Shown: piece by piece, positions 1 to 10,960 of the stretch
Numbering within the stretch: position 1 is the first letter of the stretch
Layout of the letters: each line of letters opens with the position of its first letter
Source of the DNA: Saccharum officinarum
Lineage: Eukaryota; Streptophyta; Magnoliopsida; Poales; Poaceae
Direction of reading: 5' to 3'
Length of the DNA: 64,000 nucleotides
NCBI GenBank assembly: GCA_020631735.1
Contig: CM036159.1
Coordinates: 14,981,511 to 15,045,510 of the forward strand
Notes under the pieces: model-generated
Told to the model about the DNA's origin: nothing
Databases searched by the model: none
What the model saw: the letters and a program-made list of their open reading frames with translations, nothing else
Made by a program: the position numbers and the translations under genes

Positions 1-985
1 GAGTTTGGTTCAATTGTGCACATATGTATGGATTTGAATTTTGGGAGAGTTACTACTATCAAATTGATGCTAAGGTATATAGAATGGACCTTTGAAGCGT
101 GATACCAATCGGAGTTGCCTTTATATACCATCCTTAGCATCGAAGTAGCTAGACACCACTTGTAATACATCACTTGTAAAGATCACAAACACTAAAGTAC
201 TTCGTGAGATCAACATTAAAAGCAAAGGTGTCTAGATACCACATGTAAAGCTACTCTTAACAAAACATCATTCAAGTTCTATATCTAGCATACACCATTC
301 AATCATGAATATCGAAATTAAACTTTGCAATGCAACATTTCATCATGTTAATGCACATACAAATGCAACAAATAATCCATGAGCTTGCTCCCCCTACTTA
401 TGTGCTCAAATTTAATTTCTCTCCTCCTCACTATATCTTTTCTCTCTCTTTGTGACTTTTCTATCTTTGTGCTTTCTCTCTCCCTTTTATATCTTTCTTG
501 CTCTTTGCAATATCTTTGTGACTTTTCTCTCCCCCTTTGTCAACAATCACCAAAAAGGTGCCAATTTTAGTGAGAGATAAGTCAATCAATTATGAGGGAG
601 TCCAAATTATGGTTCAATCTAGATCACTTGCCTAGAATATGTAATTCGGTTTGATCCAAGAACAAGCTTTTTCACACCTCATAAAGTATAAGGGTTATCT
701 TGACCATGTTGAATTACACATCATGAGCTTATTTTCTAGATTCAACACTAGGTTTGCAAGCCCACAAACATGTCATATGCTACCACTAGATCAATCAAAC
801 ATAGAAGCAATAGTGGTACCATATATACATCAAAATCATTTGATTTTCATGAATGAGCCTATTTGTCATGCAAATATGTCTATATGTTCTAAACATGTCC
901 TTAGCAAAGTATGAATGATATGCCAAACAACTTTACCTTGCTATGTTGGAGGAGAGGCATGTCATATAAGAATGTGGGGGTGCAC
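1..985 (-). other. SireA 3' noncoding region between pol and the missing 3' LTR
   Basis: AT-rich sequence downstream (minus strand) of RNase H. I see no convincing ORF, so an env-like gene is absent or decayed here, unlike SireB. Two pyrimidine runs on the plus strand (389-396 and 523-540) read as purine tracts on the element strand. Multiple purine tracts upstream of the 3' LTR are a reported Sirevirus feature. No LTR boundary is reached before the window edge. Confidence 0.6.
523..540 (-). other. Candidate polypurine tract of SireA
   Basis: On the minus strand this reads ACAAAGGGGGAGAGAAAA, a purine run of the kind that primes plus-strand DNA synthesis. A second, shorter G-rich run is at 389-396. 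Which tract is used cannot be decided without the 3' LTR boundary. Confidence 0.5.
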
Positions 986-1300
986 TCATTTCAAGTTGGA
1001 GAAGTCAAGTATGTTCAATTCATTCTTCAACTTGTAAAATCTCTTTTCATCAAGTGGCTTTGTAAAAATGTCGGCTAGTTGATCTTCGGTGCCAATGCTC
1101 TCAATGCTAATATCACCCTTTTGTTGATGGTCTCTTATGAAGTGATGCCTTATGTCAATGTGCTTGGTTCTTGAATGTTGTACCGGATTTTGAGTCATCT
1201 TGATAGCACTTTCATTGTCACAAAACAATGGCACATTCTTGAAGTTTATTCCAAAGTCATTCAAGGTGGCTTTCATCCAAAGCAATTGTGCACAACAACT
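986..1300 (-). CDS. SireA pol, C-terminal part of RNase H
   Basis: Encodes the end of a copia RNase H: a segment with DNESAIK, the [17 protein letters not shown] block, and the terminal ADIFTKPL motif typical of copia polyproteins. It degrades the RNA strand of the RNA:DNA hybrid during reverse transcription. It is one frame away from the upstream RT-RNase H frame. The join near 1290-1302 looks like a single missing base, because the protein resumes at exactly the expected residue. The stop follows a short Ser-Asn-Leu-Lys tail. Confidence 0.85.
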   Translation of the reverse strand, partial: SCCAQLLWMKATLNDFGINFKNVPLFCDNESAIKMTQNPVQHSRTKHIDIRHHFIRDHQQKGDISIESIGTEDQLADIFTKPLDEKRFYKLKNELNILDFSNLK

Positions 1301-2613
1301 ACCGCACTAATGTATTCGGCCTCGGCGGTAGATAGTGCAACACTATTTTGTTTCTTTGATGACCATGAAACAAGAGACCTTCCAAGCAATTGACAAGTGC
1401 CACTTGTGCTCATTCTATCAATCTTGCATCCTCCATAGTCGGAGTCCGAATATCCAATCAACTCAAAATTAGACCCCTTTGGAAACCATAATCCAACATC
1501 ATGAGTGCCCTTGAGATATCTCAATATTCTCTTGGTTGCTTTCAAGTGACTTTCTCTAGGTGAAGCTTGATATCTTGCACACTTGCACACACTAAACATC
1601 ACATCCGGCCTAGAAGCGGTGACATAGAGCAAACTTCCAATCATAGACCGGTATTGCTTTTGATCTACCATGTTTCCACTATCATCAATACCCAATTGAT
1701 CATTTGTGCCCATTGGTGTACTCATTGGCTTAGCATCTTGCAATCCAAACTTCTTGATCATGTCCTTGATGTACTTGCCTTGACTTACAAAAGTGCCATT
1801 CTTCATTTGCTTGATTTGAAGTCCAAGAAAGTAACTAAGCTCTCCAATCATAGACATCTCAAACTCATTAGCCATCATATTTCCAAATTCTTCACAAAAG
1901 TCTTGGTTAGTTGATCCAAAGATAATGTCATCCACATAGATTTGCAACACAAACAAGTCATTTCCAAGCTTCTTGGTGAAGAGAGTGGTGTCAACCTTTC
2001 CCATCTTGAACCCTTTAGAGAGGAGAAAGTCCCTCAACCTCTCATACCATGCTCTAGGTGCTTGCTTCAAACCATACAATGCCTTCTTTAGCTTGTAAAC
2101 ATGGTTGGGCTTCTTGTCATCTTCAAAACCGGGAGGTTGCTCAACATAAACTTCTTCATTGATGTAGCCATTGAGAAATGCACTCTTGACATCCATTTGA
2201 TAGAGCTTGATGTTGTGTGCACAAGCATATGCTAATAAGATTCTAATTGCTTCCAATCTTGCAACCGGTGCATATGTCTCTCCAAAGTCAAGACCCTCAA
2301 CTTGAGTGTATCCTTGTGCTACTAATCTTGCTTTGTTCCTCACAACCATGCCATCTTGATCTTGCTTGTTTCTAAAGACCCACTTAGTACCAATCACATT
2401 GTAGTTCTTTGGCCTCTCAACAAGTTCCCAAACTTGATTTCTAGTGAAGTTGTTTAGTTCTTCATGCATGGCATTTACCCAATCGGAATCCTTCAATGCA
2501 TCTTCTATTTTCTTTGGTTCTTCTAATGAGACAAATGAGTAATGCTCACAAAAGGATGCTAGCCTTGATCTAGTTTGAACACCACTTTGAATTTCACCAA
2601 TGATTTGGTCCAA
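1273..2613 (-). CDS. SireA pol, reverse transcriptase and start of RNase H
   Basis: A 446-residue stretch with the copia RT (RVT_2) hallmarks: [10 protein letters not shown] at the N-side, [29 protein letters not shown], and the catalytic YVDDIIFG box near residue 225. It is followed by the RNase H start with SDSDYGG and [18 protein letters not shown]. Its role is to copy element RNA into DNA in the virus-like particle. It is out of frame with the integrase ORF upstream (the two overlap at 2559-2613), consistent with a 1-nt deletion around 2640-2660. The catalytic aspartates are intact. Confidence 0.92.
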   Translation of the reverse strand: MDQIIGEIQSGVQTRSRLASFCEHYSFVSLEEPKKIEDALKDSDWVNAMHEELNNFTRNQVWELVERPKNYNVIGTKWVFRNKQDQDGMVVRNKARLVAQGYTQVEGLDFGETYAPVARLEAIRILLAYACAHNIKLYQMDVKSAFLNGYINEEVYVEQPPGFEDDKKPNHVYKLKKALYGLKQAPRAWYERLRDFLLSKGFKMGKVDTTLFTKKLGNDLFVLQIYVDDIIFGSTNQDFCEEFGNMMANEFEMSMIGELSYFLGLQIKQMKNGTFVSQGKYIKDMIKKFGLQDAKPMSTPMGTNDQLGIDDSGNMVDQKQYRSMIGSLLYVTASRPDVMFSVCKCARYQASPRESHLKATKRILRYLKGTHDVGLWFPKGSNFELIGYSDSDYGGCKIDRMSTSGTCQLLGRSLVSWSSKKQNSVALSTAEAEYISAVVVVHNCFG

Positions 2614-4136
2614 TGGATGATCTCTTGCAATACTAGTAGGTTGTAGTATTGGAGTTGATTGCTTCCACTTGTCTGACCTTGAACTTGAGCTTCATCATGA
2701 GAACCACTAGAGCTTGCTTGATTTGTATCAATTTGCACACTTTGGTTGATCACATGAATATCATCATCATCAACTTGCATCGGCCTTATATCACCAATGT
2801 CCATGTTCTTCATTGCATTTGACAATTGATCTCCTCTCACATCATCAAGGTTTTGAGCTTCATTTTGAGACCCTTGGGTTTCATCAAACTCAACATCATG
2901 AACTTCTTCCAAGGTGCCATTTGTGAGATTCCAAACTCTATATGATTTGCTTGTGGTAGAATAACCAAGTAAGAACCCTTCATCACATTTCTTTTCAAAC
3001 TTGCTCAACCTAGTGCCTTTCTTAAGAATATAGCATTTGCAACCAAACACTCTAAAGTATGCAATGTTGGGCTTTCTTCCATTCAATAGCTCATATGGTG
3101 TCTTTCCAAGCTTCTCATGGCAATAGAGACGGTTGCTACAATAGCAAGCCGTGTTGATAGCTTCACTCCAAAATGAATGACTCACTTTGTATTCACTAAG
3201 CATTGATCTAGCCATATCAATCAAGGTTCTATTTTTTCTTTCAACTACACCATTGGATTGAGGAGTGTATGTTGGTGAGAATTGATGTCCAATACCAAGA
3301 TCATCATACAAATCTTCAATTCTTGTGTTCTTGAACTCACTACCATTGTCACTTCTAAGCTTCTTGATGGTAGTCTCAAACTCATTTTGCACCCTCTTGA
3401 CAAAAGACTTGAATAGATCAAAAACATCACTCTTATCATAGAGAAAGAACACCCAAGTATATCTAGTGTAGTCATCCACTATCACAAATCCATACTTGTT
3501 GCCACCAATGCTAGTGTATGTTGTTGGCCCAAACAAGTCCATGTGCAATAGCTCAAATGCTTTTGATGTGCTCATTTCACTTTTACTAGGATGTGAATTT
3601 CCAACTTGTTTGCCGGCTTGACAAGCACTACATAGTTTATCCTTCTCAAAGGTGACATCCTTCAATCCTCTAACTAAGTCATGCCTCAAAAGTTTGTTCA
3701 ATTGTTTCATTCCAACATGACCAAGCCTTCTATGCCATAACCAACCCATACTAGATTTACTAAGCAAGCATGATGTCAATTGTGTCTCACTATCATTGAA
3801 GTCAACCAAGTATAAGCTACCATGTCTAAATCCTTTGAATATCAAGTTTGATCCATCAACACTTATGACTTCAACATCATCACTACCAAATATGCACTTG
3901 AAGCCAAGATCACAAAGTTGTGCCACCGATAAAAGATTGAAATCTAAGCTCTCAACTAGCAACACATTAGATATGCTCATGTCATTTGAGATAGCAATTT
4001 TACCAAGCCCCTTGACCTTGCCTTTCTTGTTGTTGCCAAAAGTGATAGCATCAAAACCACCATTTTGACTTGTATCAATTGAATTGAACATACAAGAGTC
4101 TCCGGTCATATGTTGAGTGCACCCACTATCAAGCAC
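2559..4136 (-). CDS. SireA pol, protease active site and integrase
   Basis: Begins at the retropepsin motif [11 protein letters not shown] (the preceding in-frame residues run back to about 4170). It continues through the pre-integrase zinc-binding region (WHRRLGHVG, then CSACQAGK) and the integrase core with its three acidic positions: [18 protein letters not shown] and VERKNRTL. A copia integrase C-terminal region and an acidic linker follow. It inserts the cDNA into the host genome. The gag and pol frames are separated by a stop and a frame change around 4136-4180. I place the functional start upstream of the first Met, because Asp-Ser-Gly needs flanking residues. Confidence 0.9.
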   Translation of the reverse strand: MLDSGCTQHMTGDSCMFNSIDTSQNGGFDAITFGNNKKGKVKGLGKIAISNDMSISNVLLVESLDFNLLSVAQLCDLGFKCIFGSDDVEVISVDGSNLIFKGFRHGSLYLVDFNDSETQLTSCLLSKSSMGWLWHRRLGHVGMKQLNKLLRHDLVRGLKDVTFEKDKLCSACQAGKQVGNSHPSKSEMSTSKAFELLHMDLFGPTTYTSIGGNKYGFVIVDDYTRYTWVFFLYDKSDVFDLFKSFVKRVQNEFETTIKKLRSDNGSEFKNTRIEDLYDDLGIGHQFSPTYTPQSNGVVERKNRTLIDMARSMLSEYKVSHSFWSEAINTACYCSNRLYCHEKLGKTPYELLNGRKPNIAYFRVFGCKCYILKKGTRLSKFEKKCDEGFLLGYSTTSKSYRVWNLTNGTLEEVHDVEFDETQGSQNEAQNLDDVRGDQLSNAMKNMDIGDIRPMQVDDDDIHVINQSVQIDTNQASSSGSHDEAQVQGQTSGSNQLQYYNLLVLQEIIHWTKSLVKFKVVFKLDQG

Positions 4137-4179
4137 CCAATGCCTTCCTCCGGCTTTGTAATTGACCTACAAGACAAGA

Positions 4180-4443
4180 TCAATTCTTTTTAGGTACCCA
4201 AACTTGTTTGGGTCCTCCAAGGTTAGAGACTAAGCTCTTTGGTACCCAAATGGCTTTCTTCTTTGAGCCCATCCATGGTGTACCAATAAACTTAGCATGA
4301 ACACCATTTGTACCCTTGGTAAGCATATAGAAAGAATTAAACTTGATTGAGGATACATTTGCATTGGATTTCTTGTTCATGCAATGTTGCTCTATGTGAC
4401 CAACTTGCTTGCAACTTTTGCAATAGCTACCATTGTTCTTCAC
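4180..4443 (-). CDS. SireA gag C-terminal part with second zinc knuckle
   Basis: Contains a CX2CX4HX4C knuckle (CKSCKQVGHIEQHC), which binds nucleic acid during packaging, then a basic tail ending WVPKKN. It is in a different frame from the main gag ORF. The break near 4481-4487 fits loss of one A in an A-rich run, after which the homology continues smoothly. It is best read as the C-terminus of the same gag rather than as a separate gene. Confidence 0.8.
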   Translation of the reverse strand: MKNNGSYCKSCKQVGHIEQHCMNKKSNANVSSIKFNSFYMLTKGTNGVHAKFIGTPWMGSKKKAIWVPKSLVSNLGGPKQVWVPKKN

Positions 4444-6239
4444 AAAACGAGTCTTGTGAGGAGCAAAAGCGGCCTTGCCTTTCTTGGGTTATAGCCCAAT
4501 CCCTCTTTGTAGAGAGAAGCTCTTTGGCTACCCAAGCACATAAGCAAGCGGTCCTCACCACCATAAGCCTTAGCTAATGTGTGATTGAGCTCTTTTACCT
4601 CCTTCTTGAGATTTTCATTCTCAACTATAAGTGTGGAGTCACAAGTGAAACCATCACTACTAGATGAGGATGATGTAGATGAGCTACATGAAGGGTTAGT
4701 AGGAGCAACAATAATAGGCTTATGAAAAGTTTCATCAATTATATCACATGATATGCCTATGTTACAAGTTTTAGCTTTCTCAACATTAGTTGGCATGTTT
4801 TCACATTTTTCAACTAGAGAGGAATGAGCTTCTTCAAGCTTAGTGTGAGACTTTTGAAGCTTCTTATGGTCTACCTTTAGACTCTCATAAGATGCCCTAA
4901 GCTCATCAAGTTCTTGCATAAGGTTTTTCTTTTCCTTAAGCAAGCCCTTGCACTCCTTTCTAGATTCTTTAAAATGTTGAGTGCAATCTTCTAGCATAGT
5001 GATTAGTTCATCTTTAGTGAATTCTTCTTCATCACTATCACTATCACTAGCATTATCATGATCACTCTCATCGTCGGATGATACCTTAGCGGCCTTAGCC
5101 ATGAAGCACGATGGAGTGTCGAAGAGGGAGACCTTCTCTTGGATGGCAATGCTAGCATGTCCCTTCTTCTTGCTCTTGTAGTCATCCTCATCATCACTTG
5201 AGGAATCATCACTATCCCATGTAGCAACATGAGAATCATTCTTCTTATAAGAGCTTTTTTTCTTTTCTTGCTTCTTCTTCTCTTTCTTGATAGCATCTTC
5301 ATCATCACTATCATAAGGACACTTTGCAATGAGATGGTCCTTGCTATGGCATCTAAAGCATCTCATGGTATGCTCACTCTTCTTGGATGAGTTCTTCCTC
5401 CTTCTTGCACGATAGCCTTTCTTCTTCATGAATTTGCCAAATTGCTTGACAAAGAGAGCCATCTTCTCATCAATGTCATCACTATCACAAGAGCTTGAGT
5501 CTTCATCACTTGATGATTCAATCTTGGATTTGCTCTTGGATGTGGTGGCTTTGAATGCCACACTCTTCTTCTTTTCATCATCTTTCTTCTCATTTTCCTT
5601 CTTCTTCTTGACCAACTCATCCTTCTCATCATCTTCTCTATATGAATCATCGGTCATCACTTCTTGAAATATTTGTTGAGGAGTTGAATCCTTCAATGTA
5701 GTCCTCACTAGCACGGTGATCAATGTATCAAATCTCTTGGGTAGACTTCTCAAGAACTTCATAGAGAATTGATTGTCCTTGACCTCCTCACCAAGTGCCT
5801 TGAGCTCATTGACAATGACTTGCAACCTATGAAACATCTCCGGTACACTCTCATCATCTTGCATCTTGAAGCTTGAAAATTTTTCTTGCAAGATATATGC
5901 TTTAGCGGTCTTTGTACCTTCGGTGCCCTCAAATGTTTCTTCTAGCTTGGCCCAAGCATCATGAGCAATCTCTATGTTCTTTACTTGCTCAAATGTCTTG
6001 TCATCTAGTGCCTCATGAAGAGCACTAATGGCAATGTCATTGCATTGGAGCTTCTTCTCCTCTACCGGTGTAGGTGCTTCCGGATTAGCAACCTCAAATT
6101 TTGTTTCGGTGACCTTCCACACTTCTCTATTGATTGACTTTAGGTGTGCGGTCATCTTAACCTTCCAATATGCATAATTTGTGCCATCAAAGTGAGGTGC
6201 CTTCTTGGTGTTGTTGATGTGCAAGCTTAATTGAGCCAT
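4440..6239 (-). CDS. SireA gag (nucleocapsid polyprotein)
   Basis: A 599-residue frame starting MAQLSLHINN. The N-terminal half is a UBN2/retrotransposon-gag domain (FDGTNYAYWK near residue 18; SLPKRFDTLI near residue 170). Then come highly charged Lys/Asp/Ser-rich stretches, a knuckle CFRCHSKDHLIAKC near residue 293 in which the usual Gly before His is Asp, and a long coiled coil (about residues 415-480). A large gag with coiled coil is typical of Sireviruses. The start is supported by the primer-binding site only about 46 bases upstream. The last 15 or so residues are out of frame because of a 1-nt deletion near 4485. Confidence 0.9.
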   Translation of the reverse strand: MAQLSLHINNTKKAPHFDGTNYAYWKVKMTAHLKSINREVWKVTETKFEVANPEAPTPVEEKKLQCNDIAISALHEALDDKTFEQVKNIEIAHDAWAKLEETFEGTEGTKTAKAYILQEKFSSFKMQDDESVPEMFHRLQVIVNELKALGEEVKDNQFSMKFLRSLPKRFDTLITVLVRTTLKDSTPQQIFQEVMTDDSYREDDEKDELVKKKKENEKKDDEKKKSVAFKATTSKSKSKIESSSDEDSSSCDSDDIDEKMALFVKQFGKFMKKKGYRARRRKNSSKKSEHTMRCFRCHSKDHLIAKCPYDSDDEDAIKKEKKKQEKKKSSYKKNDSHVATWDSDDSSSDDEDDYKSKKKGHASIAIQEKVSLFDTPSCFMAKAAKVSSDDESDHDNASDSDSDEEEFTKDELITMLEDCTQHFKESRKECKGLLKEKKNLMQELDELRASYESLKVDHKKLQKSHTKLEEAHSSLVEKCENMPTNVEKAKTCNIGISCDIIDETFHKPIIVAPTNPSCSSSTSSSSSSDGFTCDSTLIVENENLKKEVKELNHTLAKAYGGEDRLLMCLGSQRASLYKEGLGYNPRKARPLLLLTRLVL

Positions 6240-6284
6240 TTCTTTTTCACCGTAGGTTGTTAAGCCTCAAATAAACGGTGCCTC

Positions 6285-6297
6285 GGCTCCGATACCA
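6285..6297 (-). other. SireA primer-binding site
   Basis: On the element strand TGGTATCGGAGCC lies two bases after the LTR end. It is complementary in style to the 3' end of initiator tRNA-Met (canonical TGGTATCAGAGC), the usual plant copia primer. The same 13 bases occur after the LTRs of SireC and SireD. Confidence 0.85.
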
Positions 6298-7097
6298 CTT
6301 GTAAGGTCCAAATAGGCTAGAGGGGGGGTGAATAGCCTAATTAAAACTTCTACAAGAATTACTTAACCACGAGTTAGTACGAAAGGTGGCGAAGCAAAAG
6401 CACTAGCTCTAACTAATTAAGCAAGCCACCTACACAAGTCTAGTACAAGGCTATTCACTAAACACAACAACAACTACAAGCTAGAAACAAGAAGTAATAC
6501 GAGAGAAGAGCTTTGAGTGATTATACCGCCGTGTAGAGATGAGATGTACCAATCAATCAATCACACAAGAGAAATCCTCGGGAAGAGAATGACACAAGAA
6601 TTTATCCCGAGGTTCACTTGCTTCCCGGCAAGCTACTCCCCGTTGTGGCGATACACCCACTTGTCGGTTCGCGAGCTAATCGACTATCAAGAGTCGAGCC
6701 CTCGGCGGGCGCCGCACAACCGCACACAAGATGGGGATCCTCCAAGCCACGAGCTCCACTAGAGTATCCAATTCACGAACTCCCGCGGGGAAGGATCAAG
6801 AACCCCTTACAACACTTGGTGAAGGCTCCAACAATCTCCAATTGCGAGCTCAATCACCTCCGCTGCTCCAAGCCGTCTACCGTGTCGGGAAACACGGAAG
6901 AGTAACAAGAAATCCGCAGCAACTCGAAGATCAAGTGCCTCTAGAATGCAACTCTCAAGCAATGCACTTGAATCTCACTCAATCTCACTCAAGATGTGCA
7001 ACTATGCAAAGAGATGAGTGGAGGGGTTGTTCTCTAGCTCAAAGTATGTCTCTATATCTCAAAATGTGCAAGAGTTACCCTCAAACCCGGCCAACCT

Positions 7098-7106
7098 CTA
7101 TTTATA
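7098..7106 (-). promoter_or_regulatory. TATA box of the SireA LTR
   Basis: TATAAATAG on the minus strand, just downstream of the palindrome array and about 0.8 kb before the LTR end. Placement between U3 palindromes and R is the same in the SireC LTR (TATA at 47612). Confidence 0.65.
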
Positions 7107-7154
7107 ACGAAGGGGTACGCAGCTAGCCGTTACAGACGACGCAGCGAAAAACGC

Positions 7155-7690
7155 GCTGACCGGACGCTCCGGTCAGGGTGACCGGACGCGTCCGGTCACT
7201 ACACGACAGCAAGAAACAGTGCGTGTCAGAACTAGCCGTTGCCGTGACCGGACGCGCTGAACCGATTGACTGGACGCGACAGTGCCCGCGTCCGGTCGCG
7301 TTCCAGTATGCTCCTGTTGAGACCGGACGCGTCCGATCACACGTGACCGGACGCGCCGCGCGTCCGATCGTCACTCCGCTTCGCTCTGCCCCTCTGGACG
7401 CCTGACCGGATGCTCCGGCTACGTGAGGGACCGGACGCGCCGGTCGCGCGCTCTGGTTCGCTCAGGAGAACTGACCGGACGCGCTGTTAAACTGACCGGA
7501 CGCCACAGTGTCAGCGTCCGGTTAGAGTCCAGTAAGCTCCCTGGATGACCGGACGCGTCCGGTCATCAGTGACCGGACGCGCTGCGCGTCCGATCATCGA
7601 ACTAAAAACCGCGCAGACGCTGAACACTGACCGGACGCGTCCGGTCATACCGTGACCGCGTCCGGTGCAGCGTCCGGTCACCACAGTGAC
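7155..7690. repeat. Array of CGG/CCG palindromes in the SireA LTR
   Basis: At least a dozen copies or half-copies of TGACCGGACGCGTCCGGTCA, spaced by tens of bases. Three perfect palindromes are visible at 7178-7199, 7545-7566 and 7628-7647. CGG-core palindromes in the LTR are a published Sirevirus feature. They lie in U3, upstream of the TATA box, and are rich in methylatable CpG and in inverted repeats. ORFs across this stretch are by-products of the repeat. Confidence 0.9.
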
Positions 7691-8385
7691 CTCCGTTCGC
7701 CTCCGTTTCTTTTCCGACTTCTGGCGCAAAAGAGAATAGGCATTTCACTTCTCCAAAAAGCGCCGAATCCTGCCTCGCAAGCTCGGCGGGAGGGAGAGAG
7801 GAACCCAAACCCCTCTCAACCGCTTAAACTCCACCACCTTCGCAAAAGTGCTAACACCACCAAGTGTACACCACCATGTGTATGTGTGTTAGCATTTCAC
7901 AATCATTTTCCAAGGCGTTATGTTAGCTCTTTACTAGATCCTAATGCATATGCTCAAGACATTGATCTAGTGGCACTTGATTTCCGAGCTAACCGTGATT
8001 GCCCCTCTTGATAGTCGGCTATGTATCCTAAACCCGGTCAATCACTTCTCTACTCATCTTAGACCGGCAAAAGGAAAACCCTATGGTTATACCTTTGCCT
8101 TGCGCTCTTAGATCCTTCTCTTTCACTTGATCATCATGTCCTTCATTTTATGTGCATCTCCACCATGATCATCATTTCATGTCCATGCACCATCTCTTTG
8201 TGATCTTGTGGCCACCACTCCTTGCCACATACACCTTCATCACATGTGTTGCTTATGCCTAACTCAAAACACTTAACACATGGCATTAGCAACTTGGTGT
8301 CATTGATTACCAAAACCAAACTTGGGCTTTCAAGGGTCCCTCTCAAGTTTGGGTCCCTAAACAAAAAGCTTGATCTCTTGTGTGT

Positions 8386-8945
8386 AGATAAACTACAAGA
8401 CCGGTGAATCTCATTGGGTTATTGATAGTGGTTGCACTCAACATATGACCGGTGATCCTCGTATATTTATCTCACTTGAAGAGAATGGGGTATGTCAAGA
8501 GAAGATCACATTTGGGGATAATTCAAAGAGCAAAGTCAAGGGTATAGGCAAGATTGCAATATCAAATGATCACTCTCTCTCAAATGTGCTCTATGTTGCT
8601 TCATTGAGTTTCAACTTACTATCCGTTGGGCAACTTTGTGACCTTGGCTACCAATGCTTGTTCACTCCTAATAAAGTGGTAGTTACAAAGATAGATGACA
8701 AGCAAGTAATTTTTAAAGGCTTTAGATACAATAATCTCTATCTTGTTGACTTCACCTCCGAAGATGCAAACTTGATGACATGTTTGTTCACCAAAACTAC
8801 ACTTGGGTGGCTTTGGCATAGGAGGCTTGCACATATTGGAATGAACACTCTCAACAAGCTATTGAAGAAAGAATTAGTGAGAGGTTTGAAGGATGTAAAG
8901 TTTGAGAAGGACAAACCTTATAGTGCATGTCAAGCCGGCAAATAA
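8386..8945 (+). CDS. SireB pol, protease motif and pre-integrase domain
   Basis: In-frame from about 8386. It contains the aspartic protease motif [11 protein letters not shown] followed by the zinc-binding pre-integrase segment (WHRRLAHIG and YSACQAGK, where the first Cys of the usual CGAC pair is Tyr). The frame ends in TAA at 8943, where the family has Gln (CAA), then continues in the same frame into the integrase core. It is therefore one protein with a nonsense change, not a gene boundary. Confidence 0.82.
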
Positions 8946-8975
8946 GTTGCAAATACTCATCCAACCAAAGCTTAC

Positions 8976-9575
8976 ATGCCAACATCAGGAGTGTTAGAAC
9001 TTCTACACATGAATTTGTTTGGTCCTACAACTTACAAGAGCTTGGATAGAAATCTCTATTGTCTTGTGATTGTAGATGACTTCTCAAGATACACTTGGAC
9101 CTTCTTCCTTCATGACAAATCCGAAGTGGCAAATTGCTTCAAGAAGTTTGCAAAGAGAGCTCAAAATGAATTTGAATTCAAGATAAAGAAGATTAGAAGT
9201 GACAATGACAAAGAGTTTGATAACACAAACATTGAAGCTTATTGTGATGAAATTGGAATCAAGCATGAAGTTTCATCAACCTACACTCCTCAACAAAATG
9301 GTGTAGTTGAGAGAAAGAACCGGACTTTGATCACTCTTGCAAGAACAATGCTAGATGAGTACAACACACCGGAGAAATTGTGGGCCGAAGCAATCAACAC
9401 CGCATGCTATGCTTCAAATCGCCTCTTCCTACAAAAGTTTCTTGACAAGACCCCCTATGAGTTGCTAAATGAGAAGAAGCCGGACGTCTCATATGATGTG
9501 GAATTTGATGAATCTAATGGCTCCCAAGGAGCAATTGAGAATTGTGATGATGTAGGTGATGAACCATTGAGATAG
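8976..9575 (+). CDS. SireB pol, integrase core (internally deleted)
   Basis: Same frame as the preceding segment. It carries IVDDFSRYTW, RSDNDKEF (the usual SDNG is SDND) and VERKNRTL, the D,D,E catalytic positions of a retroviral-type integrase. About 50 residues present in SireA (the [11 protein letters not shown] region) are missing after NEKKPDVSY near 9490, an internal deletion. The ORF closes with TAG at 9573-9575, where Gln is expected; the frame then runs on through an acidic linker to 9827. Confidence 0.82.
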   Translation: MPTSGVLELLHMNLFGPTTYKSLDRNLYCLVIVDDFSRYTWTFFLHDKSEVANCFKKFAKRAQNEFEFKIKKIRSDNDKEFDNTNIEAYCDEIGIKHEVSSTYTPQQNGVVERKNRTLITLARTMLDEYNTPEKLWAEAINTACYASNRLFLQKFLDKTPYELLNEKKPDVSYDVEFDESNGSQGAIENCDDVGDEPLR

Positions 9576-9578
9576 GCA

Positions 9579-9827
9579 ATGAAGAACATACCGGTGGGAG
9601 ACATCAAGCCTAAGGATGATGAAGACGATGTACAAATCATCAATCCACCATCTTCATCACATGTGCCTCGAGATGATGACAAGAATGAGAGAGTTGAAAA
9701 TGAAGACACTCATGTCTCTCATGAACAAGCCAAGGCACAAGCTCAAGATGTTGATGCTCCCCATCCCTCGTGGTTGATAGAAGAAACTCACCTCTACTTC
9801 AAGCACATCCACAAGATCTCATCATAG
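9579..9827 (+). CDS. SireB pol, acidic linker between integrase and RT
   Basis: Continuation of the integrase frame past the TAG. It is Asp/Glu-rich, with [12 protein letters not shown] and [12 protein letters not shown], matching in character the linker of SireA. It shifts frame near 9780-9827, where the RT ORF takes over. It has no catalytic motif and is useful only as proof that the two pol pieces were once one protein. Confidence 0.65.
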   Translation: MKNIPVGDIKPKDDEDDVQIINPPSSSHVPRDDDKNERVENEDTHVSHEQAKAQAQDVDAPHPSWLIEETHLYFKHIHKISS

Positions 9828-10960
9828 GGAGTCCTACAAAGGGTATAATGACTCGATCTCAAAAGCTTACTTCTTTTGTTGAACATCACTCTTTTGTCTC
9901 TTGTCTTGAACCTAAGAATGTAGAAGAAGCTCTTCAAGATCTAGATTGGGTGAATGCTATGCATGAAGAATTGAACAACTTCGCCCGCAACCAAGTTTGG
10001 ACACTTGAAGAGCATCAAAAAGGTGCAAGAGTCATTGGAACCAAGTGGGTGTTCCGCAACAAGCAAGATGACCAAGGCATAGTAGTGAGGAACAAGGCAA
10101 GACTAGTTGCCAAGGGGTTCTCTCAAGTTGAAGGTCTTGATTTTGGAGAGACCTTTGCACCCGTTGCAAGACTTGAAGCCATTCGTATCCTTCTTGCATA
10201 TGCATCACATCATGAAATGAAGCTATATCAAATGGATGTGAAAAGTGCATTTTTAAATGGCTTCATAAATGAACTAGTCTATGTTGAACAACCTCCCAGG
10301 TTTGAAGACCCTAGATATCCTAATCATGTTTATAGGTTGTCCAAGGCGTTATATGGGCTCAAGCAAGCCCCTAGAGCGTGGTATGAGCACCTCCGGGACA
10401 TCCTCATCAAGAAGGGCTTCACTATTGGGAAGATTGACATCACACTATTCACCAAGAAGCTTAATGGAGAGATCTTTATTTATCAAGTGTATATTGATGA
10501 TATCATCTTCGGGTCAACAAATGAAGATTATTGCAAAGAATTTGGTGAATTGATGTCGAAGGAGTTCGAGATGTCAATGATTGGTGAGCTAACATTCTTC
10601 CTTGGTTTTCAAGTCAAGCAAATGAGAGAAGGGATTTTCATCTCTCAAGAAAAGTACACCAAGGATCTTCTCAAAAGATTCAAGATGGAAGAATGTAAGC
10701 TAATTAAGACCCCAATGCCATCTAATGGACATCTCGACCTAGATGAGGGAGGTAAACCAATAGATCAAACTCTCTACTGTTCTATGATTGGTAGCTTGTT
10801 GTATCTTACCGCATCTAGGCCCGATATCATGTTTAGTGTGTGCATGTGTGCTCACTTTCAAGCGTGCCCTAAAGAACCTCACCTAAGTGCCATAAAAAGA
10901 ATTTTAAGATATCTTAAGTATACCCCAAGCATCGGTCTTTGGTACCCCCAAAGGAGCTAG
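9770..10960 (+). CDS. SireB pol, reverse transcriptase
   Basis: A 396-residue frame with copia RT motifs [50 protein letters not shown] and the catalytic box, here YIDDIIFGS. It runs into the RNase H start and breaks at 10945-10949, a C5 run that appears to hold one extra C: removing one base keeps the protein in register with SireA. Confidence 0.9.
   Translation: MVDRRNSPLLQAHPQDLIIGSPTKGIMTRSQKLTSFVEHHSFVSCLEPKNVEEALQDLDWVNAMHEELNNFARNQVWTLEEHQKGARVIGTKWVFRNKQDDQGIVVRNKARLVAKGFSQVEGLDFGETFAPVARLEAIRILLAYASHHEMKLYQMDVKSAFLNGFINELVYVEQPPRFEDPRYPNHVYRLSKALYGLKQAPRAWYEHLRDILIKKGFTIGKIDITLFTKKLNGEIFIYQVYIDDIIFGSTNEDYCKEFGELMSKEFEMSMIGELTFFLGFQVKQMREGIFISQEKYTKDLLKRFKMEECKLIKTPMPSNGHLDLDEGGKPIDQTLYCSMIGSLLYLTASRPDIMFSVCMCAHFQACPKEPHLSAIKRILRYLKYTPSIGLWYPQRS

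Larger units (their letters stand above)
1..8332 (-). mobile_element. SireA: Sirevirus-type Ty1/copia retrotransposon, 3' LTR off the window
   Basis: On the minus strand the order is 5' LTR (8332-6300), primer-binding site, gag with coiled coils and zinc knuckles, protease, integrase, RT, RNase H, then a long noncoding tail with purine tracts. This order, the tRNA-Met-type primer site, the large gag and the palindrome-rich LTR are features of the Sirevirus genus of plant copia elements. The 3' LTR is not present and must lie left of base 1. The element interrupts SireB: the LTR ends in CA at 8332 and SireB sequence resumes at 8333. The predicted target duplication is AGGGT (8333-8337). Coding frames are long and broken only by a few 1-nt shifts, so the element is fairly young or the breaks are sequence errors. 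Confidence 0.88.
6300..8332 (-). repeat. SireA 5' long terminal repeat
   Basis: About 2.03 kb, TG...CA bounded. On the minus strand it starts TGAAAGCCCAAGTTTGG at 8332 and ends with TTACA at 6300, right before the primer site. U3 holds the palindrome array (7155-7690). A TATA box is at 7106-7098 on the minus strand. The right boundary is supported independently, because SireB sequence at 8333 matches SireC at about 50685 in unbroken register. Confidence 0.85.

Noticed and set aside
7155..7690. Regularly repeated palindromes resembling a CRISPR array
   Set aside because: Repeats vary in length and spacing, sit in a retrotransposon LTR of a plant genome, and have no cas genes.
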